From Naasia aerilata (GTDB lineage: Bacteria; Actinomycetota; Actinomycetes; Actinomycetales; Microbacteriaceae), in assembly GCF_030296595.1 (NCBI RefSeq), contig NZ_AP027731.1, positions 1,612,001-1,676,000 of the forward strand: a stretch of DNA of 64,000 nucleotides, read 5' to 3'. Positions within the stretch are counted from its first letter, which is position 1, and every line of letters begins with the position of its first letter. Made by a program: the position numbers and the translations under genes. Shown piece after piece: positions 31,095 through 42,103 of the stretch. The notes under the pieces are model-generated. The model saw nothing but the letters and a program-made list of their open reading frames with translations. It was not told the DNA's origin and did no database searches.

Positions 31095-32623
31095 GCCGGC
31101 CGGCGCCGGCCCCCGCCCCGGGCGAGGTCCGGGTGCTCCCGGAGGGGATCGTGCTCGCGCAGGGACTCTCCGGTCCGGTGGACGTGCACATCAACGGCCA
31201 CCGCGTGTGGTCGCCTGCGCTGCCCGCGGCGACCGGCCCGGTGGAGCTGAGCTGGCCGCCCGCCCTCCTGCCCTACCTCGTGGGCACGGCGGAGGTCGAG
31301 CTGCGGAATCCCATCGACGGGTCGCTCCTGGCGGCCGGCTCCGGGCGGTTCGGCGACTCGGACGCCCCGATCGAGCTCGTCGACGACCACGGACGCCGCC
31401 TCGTGGTCACGAAGTGGGGCAACGTCGGCGTCTCCATCGAGGGTGCGGACGAGGAGCTCGGGGCGCGCATGCTGCACCGTGCGACGGTGCTCATCGACGA
31501 CGTCCGCGCGGACGGCTACGTGCCGTTCATCGTCGGCGGAACGCTTCTCGGCGCTGCTCGGAGCGGGAACGTGCTCCCGCACGACGACGACATCGACCTC
31601 GCCGTTCTGCTGCCCGCGGACAGCTCGCCCGCCGACCTCGTGCTCGAGTCCTTCCGCCTGCAGCGGCTGCTCGAGCAGCGCGGGTACGCGATCGTGCGGC
31701 ACAGCGCCGCCCACCTGCAGATCACGTTCCTCTTCGACGGCGGCGTGACCGACCACTACATCGACATCTTCCTCGCCTGGTATCGGGACGGGTGGTTCTA
31801 CGAGCCGCTCGCCATGCAGGTCCCCGCCGAGGCCGTCGCGATCGAGCCCCTGACCACCGTGAAGCTCGGCGGACTCGACTTCCCGGCCCCGGCCGACGTC
31901 GACGGCTGGCTGGCCGCCTGCTACGGCCCCGGCTGGCGCACCCCCGATCCGTCGTTCCGCTTCGAGGTGCCGCTGCGCACCCGGCGCCGCTTCTGGAACT
32001 GGTTCGGCAACTTCAACCTGCACCGCACCTACTGGACTCGTCCGGGCGCCGCGCTTTCCGGCGACGCTCGGGTGACCGACGACCTGCTCGCCTGGCTCCC
32101 GCCCCGTGGACTCGTCGTGGACCTCGGGTCCGGCGACGCGGGCGCCAGCCGCTGGTTCGCGGAGGCGGGCTTCGACGTCCTCGCCGTCGACTTCGAGTTC
32201 CTCGCGATCGCCGCAGCCGAGGCGGCGGGGGTGCGCGCGCGGCGGACGAACTTCAACGACGACAGCGACGTCCTGGATCTCGCCGTCGACCTGATCCGGA
32301 CCGGAAAGCCGGTGTCCTTCTACGCCGGCCACACGTACGAGGGGCTGAGCGCCGAGGGCGAGCGGAACATCCTGCGCCTGCTGCGCTGGACCATGTCCGA
32401 GGGCAGCGTGGCGGTCTTCGACTGCTGGAGCGAGATCGCGGGCGCCTACCGGTTCGAGGACCCCACGACCTGGCACGTCGACTTCGAGGACATCGCGCGG
32501 AACGCGCACCTGGCGCGGTGCTCGGCGACGCTCGTCGAGGAGGGTGTGCGTGCGACGCCGCATGGACCCAGGTCCTGGCAGCGGACCAGGCTGACCCGAC
32601 TACCCGAGGGAGAGAGCACATGA
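31091..32623 (+). CDS. LicD-family phosphotransferase fused to a methyltransferase-like domain
   Basis: 510 residues, intact. The first 100 residues are beta-rich and unassigned. A LicD/fukutin-type nucleotidyltransferase fold follows: IVGGTLLGAARSGNVLPHDD with the DDDID acidic cluster near 163-167, and DHYIDIFLAWYRDGWFYEP. From about residue 340 there is a class I SAM-methyltransferase-like domain: LVVDLGSGDAGASRWFAEAG and VLAVDFEFL. LicD-family enzymes transfer phospho-polyols or phosphocholine from CDP donors to sugars; FKTN and FKRP transfer ribitol phosphate. With a probable CDP-ribitol synthase encoded next door, I infer ribitol-phosphate transfer to the galactan. GTG start overlaps the glfT2 stop. 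Confidence 0.82.
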   Translation: MSRPAPAPAPGEVRVLPEGIVLAQGLSGPVDVHINGHRVWSPALPAATGPVELSWPPALLPYLVGTAEVELRNPIDGSLLAAGSGRFGDSDAPIELVDDHGRRLVVTKWGNVGVSIEGADEELGARMLHRATVLIDDVRADGYVPFIVGGTLLGAARSGNVLPHDDDIDLAVLLPADSSPADLVLESFRLQRLLEQRGYAIVRHSAAHLQITFLFDGGVTDHYIDIFLAWYRDGWFYEPLAMQVPAEAVAIEPLTTVKLGGLDFPAPADVDGWLAACYGPGWRTPDPSFRFEVPLRTRRRFWNWFGNFNLHRTYWTRPGAALSGDARVTDDLLAWLPPRGLVVDLGSGDAGASRWFAEAGFDVLAVDFEFLAIAAAEAAGVRARRTNFNDDSDVLDLAVDLIRTGKPVSFYAGHTYEGLSAEGERNILRLLRWTMSEGSVAVFDCWSEIAGAYRFEDPTTWHVDFEDIARNAHLARCSATLVEEGVRATPHGPRSWQRTRLTRLPEGEST

Positions 32624-32814
32624 CGGACGCACCGAGCGGCGGGGGCGTGGACGCCCCGCAGCAGAGCATCCAGGAGCTCACCGCGAGAGTGGATGCCCTG
32701 GAGACGGCGATCGCCGAGCTCCGGGAGGAGATCGACGAGACCCGCCGCGACGACCGCAGGGTGGCCGAGCTCTACGACCTGGTCTTCGAGCGATTGAAGT
32801 CCGCCCGGCTCTGA
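32620..32814 (+). CDS. Small coiled-coil protein, function unknown
   Basis: 64 residues beginning at an ATG that overlaps the LicD gene stop (ATGA). Residues about 17-50 have a heptad pattern (IQELTARVDALETAIAEL, then EEIDETRRDDRR), followed by VAELYDLVFERLKSARL. No signal peptide or membrane helix. It is the last gene of the glf operon, so it may act as an assembly or length-control partner of the galactan enzymes. This is position-based inference; the family is not one I can name with certainty. Confidence 0.75.
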   Translation: MTDAPSGGGVDAPQQSIQELTARVDALETAIAELREEIDETRRDDRRVAELYDLVFERLKSARL

Positions 32815-32902
32815 GCGGAGGTGCGCGTGGTGCGGACATTCGCCACCCCGCCGCCGGCCCGCGCCTGTCCGCACGACCCGCGGCATCGAAGCGCGCGGCG
32901 CG

Positions 32903-34323
32903 TCAGCCCTGGCGGACGTCCACGACCTGACCGGTCAGCGTCGACGCCAGGGTGTCGATGGACGCCTCGGCGACGCGCTCGGGACTCAGCAGGGTCGCCT
33001 CGTCCTCGTCGCCGAAGGCCGCTGGCGCATCCCCGTCCTGGTGCGCTGGGGGCTGATGCAGTTGACGCGAACGCCCTCCTCGTCCCACTCCTCCGCGAGC
33101 GCCTGCGTGAAGTTCACGAGGCCCGCCTTGGATGCGGAGTAGAGGCTGTACCCGGCCCGACCGCGCGTGTACGAGCTCGAGGTGAAGTACAGCAGGTGGC
33201 CGCCCTGCTTCCGCAGGTGGGGAAGCGCCTCCTGCGCGAGCAGGATCGGCCCCATCAGATTGATGTCGATGGTGCTGCGCACCTCGGACGCGTCGACCTC
33301 GCTGAGTGGCCGCACCTCCAGCACGGCCGCCGTGTTGACGACGTAGTCGATGCGCCCGGTCGCCTCGGCCGCCGCCCGCAGCGCCGCGGCGATGTCCTCA
33401 CGGCGCTCGATGTGCGTGTCGGTCTCGGTGCGGCTGAAGGAGAAGACCCGGGCTCCGTAGCTCTCGGCGAGCCGGCACACCGCCTGCCCGATGCCTTCGC
33501 TGCCGCCGAAGACGACGAGCGTCGTCCCCTCGAGTGCGCGCCGGCGGCCCGCGTCGTCGAGCGCGCCGGCGATCGCCGTGCGGAGCTGGAACAGCTTGTC
33601 GGCGAACGAGATGTCCACCGGCTCGGTGATCTTCATGTTCTCGTCGGAGCCGGCGACGACCGCGATGGGCACCTCGGGCAGGTAGCGGAGCACCACCGTG
33701 CAGTCGTCCGTGGCGGTGAAGTCGGGATCGCGCGCGGCGCGCGAGTAGGCCTCCCGGATCACCGAGAGCCGGAAGGCCTGGGGCGTCTGGCCGCGCCGCA
33801 GCCGCGCCCGCTTCGGCACCTTCCGGATGAACTCGCGGCCCTCCTCGTCGGTCGCGACACGGATGATGGTGTCCGCCGAGGGGATCGCGGTGTCCACTGC
33901 GTCGAACGCGTCGAGGGCGACGACGCACTCGTGCACGATCCGCTGGTCCACGAACGGCCGGACGGCGTCGTGCAGGAGCACCTTCGCCTCCCCGTCCGGG
34001 ATGGCAGCGAGGGCGAGCGCCGTGGTCCGGTTGCGCGTCTCGCCGCCCGGAAGCACGCGCGTCAGCTTGCCGTAGGTCCCGGCGGCGCGGATCGCCTCGA
34101 TCGACTCGAGGTGGTCCGGCTCCATCATCACCAGGACCTCGTCGACATCGGGGGAGGCGTCGAGAGCGGCGATGGTGTGCTCGATGACCGTCTTGCCCGC
34201 GATGCGGAGCAGCTGCTTCGGCATCGAGGCGCCCATGCGGGCTCCGACGCCGCCGGCGAGGACGACCGCGACCGTGCGGAGGCGGTCGGGGGAGGCCAGG
34301 CGGTCGGCGGGCGGTGGTGGCAC
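32903..34323 (-). CDS. Bifunctional cytidylyltransferase / short-chain reductase, probable CDP-ribitol synthase (frameshifted)
   Basis: 473 residues after restoring a G near 33025. The N-terminal IspD/TarI-like domain has VAVVLAGGVGARMGASMPKQ, LLHDAVRPFVDQRIV and RRGQTPQAF. The C-terminal SDR domain has TTLVVFGGSEGIGQAVCRL (Rossmann) and the catalytic YSLYSASKAG. This order is that of Bcs1-type enzymes, which reduce ribulose-5-phosphate and activate ribitol-5-phosphate with CTP. It would supply CDP-ribitol for the LicD-type enzyme encoded just across the convergent junction. Other CDP-polyols are possible. It follows the wzy-like gene after 43 bp, so both are probably one operon. Confidence 0.82.
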
Positions 34324-34366
34324 GAACTCCCCTTTCAGGTCGTTCTGCCCACCCTACCGACGGGGG

Positions 34367-35643
34367 TCAGCGCAGGCCCCGTCGCCAGCTCAGCTCCTGG
34401 GCGGCCTTGACAGCGCACACCACGAGCAGGAACCAGCAGTACTCGACGAGCACAGTGCTCTCGGCCATCGAGGTGAGCGCGAGGACCACCAGCACGAGCG
34501 CCGGCCACACATGGGTCACGCTGCGGCGGCTGGAGGCGACGAACCAGGCGCGGACGAGCGCGAGGCCGAGCAGCACCGAGAAGAGCGCAAGGCCAACGAG
34601 CCCGGCCTGGAACCAGGTGTCGAGGAACGCGTTGAGGGCGGACGTCGGCGTGCGGCCGTTGACGGTGCCGATCGCGAAGAACGGGGCGAGCTCGGGGCGC
34701 CACGTGCCCACCCACCCGAAGCCCTCGAGCGGGTGCAGGCCCGTGAGCGACTGGACGCTGTCCCAGAGGGCGAAGCGGACGTTGAGCTCGCCCCGGATTC
34801 CCACGAAGTCGATGATGCGGGTGCGGAACGCGTAGCCGAGGGCGATGCCGACCGCGGCCACGGTGAGCGTGACCGCCTGCAGGGCCGGGCGCCGCTCGGG
34901 CGGGGTCCGCCGGAGGCCGATCAGCGCGAGCGCGACGAGTCCGACGACGAGGAGAGATCGAGCGACACCGGCGACCGCGTGAACAGCAGGGTCACGACCG
35001 CCGTGGCGAGGGACGCTGCGGCCACACCGCGCTGCACGGAGCGGGTCGCGTATTCGACGGCGAAGGTGATGATCGCGATGAGGGCGAGGACGCCGAGCAG
35101 GTTCCGCGAACCGGCCACGCCCTGGATCGGCCCGCCGGAGGCCAGGTTGCCCTCGATGCCGAGGAAGGGGAAGGGAAGGTCGAGCAGCAGGCCGGACAGC
35201 ACCTCGAGCGCGAGCGAGAGGCCCAGCAGGATGCGCAGGACGTCGCCGAACGAGCGCACCACCTGGATGAGGTCGCGGGTGAGCGCCACGTAGAGAGCGA
35301 GGAAGCCGACGGTCAGCTGGTACAGCACGCCCGTGAGCGTCGCCCACTGGTACTGGCTCCACAGCAGGGTGAGTGCGCACCAGCCGACGAAGAGCAGGAT
35401 CGAGACCGGCAGGATCCCCTGCCACTCGAGCACCCGGTGCCGGGCGAGGAGTGCCCCGATCGCGAGCACGAGCAGTCCGCTGAGCGCGCCGATGTAGCCC
35501 GGCCAGCCGATCAGCGCGCGCAGCAGATGCGGGAACAGGACGGTGGCGATCGTCGCGGCGGTGAGCGCCGCGCTGAAGCCGGCCGACCCGATGACCTCGG
35601 CCACCTGGGCGGGAAGGCGCGGTCGACCGGGCTGTGTGGTCAT
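34367..35643 (-). CDS. Wzy/O-antigen ligase-like membrane protein (frameshifted)
   Basis: 425 residues and about 11 helices after restoring one base near 34955-34965. The O-antigen-ligase region is visible: VAGSRNLLGVLALIAIITF, then the periplasmic loop with NVRFALWDSVQSLTGLHPLE and GFGWVGTW, and ALNAFLDTWFQAGLVGLALF. Such proteins polymerise repeat units or ligate polymer on the outer membrane face. Start ATG 35643 with GGAGGG just upstream. It is divergent from the DUF4012-rml operon, and the GC-palindrome at 35699 lies between them. Confidence 0.8.
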
Positions 35644-35698
35644 CGTCCCTCCACCGTAGCGTCGAGCCCCGCGGCCGCCGGGCAGTGCGCGGGCGGGT

Positions 35699-35751
35699 CC
35701 CCGCACTGGGGGTGCCGGCCGGCCGTTTTCAGCGGACGATCAGGTTATCCT
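35699..35751 (+). promoter_or_regulatory. DUF4012-rml operon promoter with GC-palindrome (site 2)
   Basis: CCCC-GCACT-GGGGG (35699-35712), then 33 bp, then the -10 box TATCCT (35746-35751), which stands 7 nt from ATG 35759, so the transcript is probably leaderless. The palindrome also lies about 40 bp upstream of a TACGGT box for the divergent wzy-like gene. Confidence 0.5.
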
Positions 35752-35758
35752 GTGGCGG

Positions 35759-37572
35759 ATGGAGACCCTTCCCGAGTCGGCTCCCGCGGATGGAGCGGAC
35801 TCCGAAGGAGCGCGGCTCCCGTCTCGCCGTTCACGGCGCCTCCTGATCTGGGGGATCGTCGCGATCGTCGTGCTCGGCGTCGCGGCGTCCGTTCTCTGGG
35901 TCGGCTCGCGGGCGCTCGCCGCCAAGGCGTCGCTCGAGCGAGCGGAGGCCCTGGTGAGCCAGCTGAAGGACGCGGTCACCGCCGATCCGTCGACGGCTCC
36001 GGCCCTCGCCGACCGGCTGGTGCGCGAGACTACGGCGGCACGGGCGGACACCGACGGCATCCTGTGGCGCATGGGGGAGGCGGTCCCGGTCCTCGGGGCG
36101 AACCTCTCGGTGACGCGGCAGCTGGCGGCGTCGGTCGACGATGTCGCCCGCGGTGCGGTGCGGCCGCTCGCCTCGGCGGGCACCGCGATCTCCTCCCTGC
36201 GCCCTGTCGACGGAGCCCTGGATCTCGCCGAGATCCGCGACCTGGTCGGTCGGCTGCAGCGCGCCGGCGCCGTCCTCCAGCGCGCCCAGCAGCAGGTGCA
36301 CGAGCTCGACGCGTCCGGCACGGTCGGCCAGGTGTCGGCTGCCCGGGACCGGCTGGACACGCTGCTCGGCTCGGCGACCGAGGCGGTCGCCCCCGCGCTG
36401 AAGGCAGCGCCGCTGCTGGTCCCGATGCTCGGCGGCGACGGTCCGCGCACCTACCTCGTCATGTTCCAGAACCCGGCGGAGGCGAACTCGCTGGGCGGCA
36501 ATCCCGCGTCGATGATCCTGATCGGGGCCGACCAGGGGCGCATCTCGCTGCTCGCGCACGCCAGCAGCGGGGACTTCGTGCAGTATGCCCCGCCGCCGAT
36601 CCCGCTCGACCCGAACCTGGCGCAGGTGTACGAGCCGCGATTCCCCCTGCTCGTGCAGGACATCGCCACCCGGCCGGACTTCCCGACCATGGCGGCCCTC
36701 GGCAAGGGCTACTGGGAGCGCCAGTTCGGCGGCCGCATCGACGCGGTGGTGTCGTTCGATCCCATCGCCCTGGCGGGGCTCCTCCGCGCCACCGGGCCGA
36801 TCTCTCTTCCATCGGGCGACACCGTCACCAGCGACAACGCGGTGAGCCTCCTCCTGTCGGAGGTCTACTCGCGCTTTCCGAACCCGGTGGACCAGGATGC
36901 CTTCTTCGCCGCGAGCGCGGACGGCATCTTCCAAGGGCTCACCTCGGGCGAGGTCGCACCCGTCGCCCTGCTGTCCGCGCTCACGGAGGCGGCGGACCAG
37001 GGGCGGCTGATGCTCTGGAGCACGCGTGCCGACGAGCAGGAGGTGATCGCCGCATCCCCGCTGTCCGGGATCCTGCCCGTCGACAACTCGGCCTCGACCA
37101 CGGTCGGGGTGTATTTCGACGACACCTCCGTCTCGAAGCTCGACTACTACGTCGACACGGCCGTGCAGGCGTCCGGCACCTGCTCGGCGCGGGGGGACCG
37201 AACCTACACCGTCACGTCCACGATCTCCTCGCGTCTGACGCAGGAGCAGGCGGATCGCCTGCCGTCCTACGTGGCGAGCGGCTGGCTCCCCTCGGGAGAG
37301 GTGGGCACCGACCTCTACGTCGTCGGACCGCCCGGGTCCTCCTTCCAGGGCTGGTCCGTGACCCAGCCCGGACTCGACGACCGGATCATCTCAACGGGGA
37401 CCGACCTCGGGCGCCCGGTCGCGCGCTTCGCCACGATCCTCGGCCCGTCCGGGACGACGACGATCAGCGTCACCTTCACGGCCCCGCCGGGGAGTACGGT
37501 GCGCTCGCCGTCCGCACCACTCCGATGGTCAATCCGACCGCCGTCACGGTGCAGCAGCCGACCTGCGGCTGA
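35759..37572 (+). CDS. DUF4012 membrane-anchored protein (frameshifted near 3' end)
   Basis: 604 residues. A short cytoplasmic N-terminus is followed by one helix ([20 protein letters not shown]), a helical stalk (about 50-200) and the DUF4012 domain beginning [20 protein letters not shown]. The reading frame breaks near 37492; restoring a G (G4 to G5) gives [16 protein letters not shown] and a natural stop. DUF4012 proteins are common in actinobacterial polysaccharide loci, but their biochemical role is unknown to me. Position at the head of the rml operon suggests a part in rhamnose-containing glycan assembly outside the membrane. Confidence 0.85.
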
Positions 37573-37623
37573 TCCGTCACCACAACGGGGATTTGCCGCC
37601 CCTCCGGCCGCCCGCCATGCTGA

Positions 37624-39500
<1,877 letters not shown>

Positions 39501-39501
<1 letters not shown>

Positions 39502-40900
39502 TGGCCCTCGAGTACGGCCGTCCGCTGTCCGTGCGGACGACGGACATCCCGGGCCTGCTCATCCTCGAGCTGCCGGTTCACGGCGACTCGCGCGGCTGGT
39601 TCAAGGAGAACTGGCAGCGCGCGAAGATGGTGGCCGAAGGGCTGCCGGACTTCGCTCCGGTGCAGAACAACGTCTCGTTCAACGAGAAGGTCGGCACCAC
39701 CCGGGGCATCCACGCCGAGCCGTGGGACAAGCTCGTGTCGGTCGGCACCGGGCGGGTGTTCGGAGCCTGGGTCGACCTGCGCGCGGGAGAGACCTTCGGC
39801 GCGCTCGTGACCGTCGAGCTCGACCCGTCCGTCTCCGTCTTCGTGCCCCGCGGCGTCGGCAACGCGTTCCAGACGCTCGAGCCGAACACCGTCTACAGCT
39901 ACCTGGTCAACGACCACTGGAGCGCGGGCGCCCAGGCGCAGTACACCTTCCTCAACCTCGCGGACGAGACGGTCGACGTGCCGTGGCCGGTGCCGCTCGC
40001 GGATGCGGAGCTCTCCGACAAGGACCGGTCGCACCCGCGCCTGGCCGAGGTCCGGCCGATGGCGCCACGCGGCACCCTCGTGCTCGGTGCCGGCGGCCAG
40101 CTCGGCACGGCACTGCGCGCCGTCTTCCCCGACGCCGACTTCCTCACCCGCGCCGACTTCGACCTCGCCGATGCGGCCGCCTACGGGCGCATCCGCTGGA
40201 AGGAGTACGGCACGGTCGTGAACGCCGCGGCCTACACGAAGGTGGACGCCGCCGAGACGGCGGAGGGCCGCAGGGCGGCCTGGGCCGCGAACGTCGCCGG
40301 CGTGGGCCTGCTCGCGCGGGCCGCGACCGAGAACGGCCTGACGCTCGTGCACGTGTCGAGCGACTACGTCTTCGACGGCACGCTCGAGGTCCACACCGAG
40401 GACGAGCCCTTCAGCCCGCTCGGCGTCTACGGCCAGACCAAGGCGGCCGGGGATGCCCTCGTGGCGACCGTTCCCCGCCACTACATCGTCCGCACCAGCT
40501 GGGTGATCGGCGAGGGCGCCAACTTCGTGCGCACCATGGCGTCGCTGGCGGAGCGCGGCGTGACCCCGACCGTCGTCGGCGACCAGATCGGGCGCCTCAC
40601 GTTCGCCGAGGACATCGCGGCCGGCATCGCGCACCTGGTCGGCTATGCGGCGCCCTACGGCACGTACAACCTCACCAACGAGGGGGAGCCGCAGTCGTGG
40701 GCGGACATCGCGGCGCGCGTCTACGAGCTCACGGGCCACGATCCGGAATCGGTCACTCCCGTCTCGACGGCCGACTACTTCGCGGGCAAGGAGGCGGCGC
40801 CCCGCCCCTGAACAGCGTCCTGACCCTGGAGAAGCTGGCCGCGACGGGCTTCGTGCCGCGCGACGCGGACACCGCGCTCCGCGCCTATCTCGGCGCCTGA
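39501..40900 (+). CDS. rmlCD: Fused dTDP-4-dehydrorhamnose 3,5-epimerase / reductase (frameshifted near end)
   Basis: Residues 1 to about 180 are RmlC-like (cupin): LPVHGDSRGWFKENWQRAKM, FAPVQNNVSFNEKVGTTRG followed by IHAE (the His pair region), and GNAFQTLEPNTVYSYLV. From about 188 RmlD-like: GTLVLGAGGQLGTALRAVF, HVSSDYVFDG, YGQTKAAGD (YxxxK). The frame is lost at the C4 run 40804-40807; restoring a C gives APRPLNSVLTLEKLAATG and 466 residues in total. The fusion performs the last two steps to dTDP-L-rhamnose. RmlC-RmlD fusions are frequent in Microbacteriaceae and support that placement. Confidence 0.92.
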
Positions 40901-41001
40901 CCCCAGCGAGCCGCCTGCGGTCACCCTCCGCCGATGATCGAGGAGCGCCGCAGGCGCGTCACGAAATAGGGCCGCTGCTCGGACCTGTGCCGACCTCTCT
41001 T

Positions 41002-41082
41002 TCCCTCAACAGGCAGAGATCCCGTCAACAGGGCGGAGGCCACCGCTCCTGCCTGTTGACGGCAGAACTGCCTGTTGAGGGA
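41002..41082. repeat. 81-bp palindromic intergenic element, copy B
   Basis: Same 13-bp inverted ends as copy A: TCCCTCAACAGGC (41002-41014) and GCCTGTTGAGGGA (41070-41082), and the same internal half-sites (GTCAACAGG, CTGCCTGTTG) at the same offsets. It lies between convergent rmlCD and the toxin gene, in a 353-bp gap. Confidence 0.75.
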
Positions 41083-41102
41083 CAGGGTCCGAACGCCCTC
41101 GC

Positions 41103-41185
41103 TCGCTCAGCAGGCCAGAGCCCGCCTCAGCAGGCCGGATCGGCGGTTTCAGGCCTGCTGGAGTCGGTTCCTGCCTGCCGAGCTA
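41103..41185. repeat. Diverged palindromic element, copy C
   Basis: Directly follows copy B. Its half-sites read CTCAGCAGGC (41106-41115), CCTCAGCAGG (41125-41134), GGCCTGCTG (41152-41160) and GCCTGCCGAG (41173-41182): the same four-site layout with CAACAGG changed to CAGCAGG, over 83 bp. Beyond it (41186-41253) I see nothing further in the gap. Confidence 0.55.
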
Positions 41186-41253
41186 AGGGGCGGACGGCCG
41201 ACTGGGCGGGGGAGGACCCGACGAAGCAGGAGGGATCCGGCGGTATCGCGGCG

Positions 41254-41682
41254 TCAGGGGGCGACCGGCGGCCAGGGGCCGAGGCGCTGGCCGATCCGCT
41301 GCGCCAGCTCCTGGGTGGAGATGTAGCCCTGCGCCACCTCGCGCAGGAGGCTGAAGGTCTCGTTGTCGCTGAACTGCATCGCCGCCCGGTTCAGCTCCAG
41401 GAACACGTTGGTGGCGAGCCAGGCGAGCCTCTTGTTGCCGTCGAAGAGCGCATTGTTGCGGGCGAGGCTCTCCATGAGCACGGCGGCCTTCGCGGGCAGG
41501 TTCGGGTACACGTCGCGGCCGCCGTAGCGCATGGCGGGACGGTCCACGGCGGAGATGAGCAGGCCCATGTCGCGGACCGACTCCCGAAGGGGCGCTTCGG
41601 TGAAGATCTCGATGATCTGGACGACGTCGTCGACGCTCAGATACTCATAGGAGGGAGCGTCGGCCGGAAGACCGGCAGACAC
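41254..41682 (-). CDS. Doc/Fic-like toxin of a toxin-antitoxin pair
   Basis: 142 residues, death-on-curing family. The signature reads ARNNALFDGNKRLAW; the family consensus in this subgroup is NHALxDGNKR, so the catalytic His is replaced by Asn (AAT for CAT, one base). YLSVDDVVQIIEIFTE and the N-terminal region fit Doc. Doc toxins phosphorylate EF-Tu. The GTG start is 2 nt behind the antitoxin stop, so the two are one operon. Loss of the His would predict an inactive toxin, unless the base is a sequencing error. Confidence 0.82.
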   Translation of the reverse strand: MSAGLPADAPSYEYLSVDDVVQIIEIFTEAPLRESVRDMGLLISAVDRPAMRYGGRDVYPNLPAKAAVLMESLARNNALFDGNKRLAWLATNVFLELNRAAMQFSDNETFSLLREVAQGYISTQELAQRIGQRLGPWPPVAP

Positions 41683-41684
41683 CG

Positions 41685-41885
41685 CTATGCGTTGGCCAGG
41701 CGAGTCATCAGGTCAGCGTAGCGGGACAGCTGACGGGCCATCGAGTCCGCGACGAACTGCTCGTGGTTGGGCCGCGGCGCGGCCAGGATGATCGCCTCCG
41801 CCGCAGCCGAGTTCTTGCTGATGCGCAGCGTCTCCGCGAGCTGCTCGAGCGTGCGCTCGCGCTCTTCGCTCAGTCGCAGGGTCAT
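41685..41885 (-). CDS. Antitoxin of the Doc-type pair
   Basis: 66 residues: MTLRLSEERERTLEQLAETL then RISKNSAAAEAIILAA, a ribbon-helix-helix (CopG/Arc-like) DNA-binding pattern, followed by a tail with FVADSMARQLSRYADLMTRL that should wrap the toxin. It precedes the toxin gene, as usual for such pairs, and probably represses its own promoter. ATG 41885 is chosen with GAGG 9 nt ahead; a GTG at 41891 is an alternative. Confidence 0.8.
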   Translation of the reverse strand: MTLRLSEERERTLEQLAETLRISKNSAAAEAIILAAPRPNHEQFVADSMARQLSRYADLMTRLANA

Positions 41886-42032
41886 GGCCACAAGCCTCAG
41901 GGTAAGACTGAGCGTTGGCGCCGCTTCGGAGGCGGGGCCGTCGCGCCGGCCGGGGCGCGGCCCCACTTCGGGGGCAGGTCGTGTCCGCCGACACGGGGAC
42001 GCGATTCGCGGCATCCCACCGCATTCCTTCGG

Positions 42033-42083
42033 ACTATCCGCAACCGGAGACCGATGCGGATGGTCCGAAACGATGCGGATAGT
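42033..42083. terminator. Inverted repeat after the flippase-kinase gene
   Basis: ACTATCCGCA (42033-42042) pairs with TGCGGATAGT (42074-42083). A third related segment, TGCGGATGGTCCG, lies in the loop and could form an alternative stem. It follows the stop of the 42104 gene and precedes the antitoxin promoter, so terminator or operator are both possible. Confidence 0.4.
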
Positions 42084-42103
42084 GGACGGTGGCGAGAGCG
42101 GCG

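Noticed and set aside
40901-41253. Small RNA or riboswitch in the 353-bp gap
   Set aside because: No promoter box or known riboswitch core was seen; the only structures are the palindromic elements reported as repeats.
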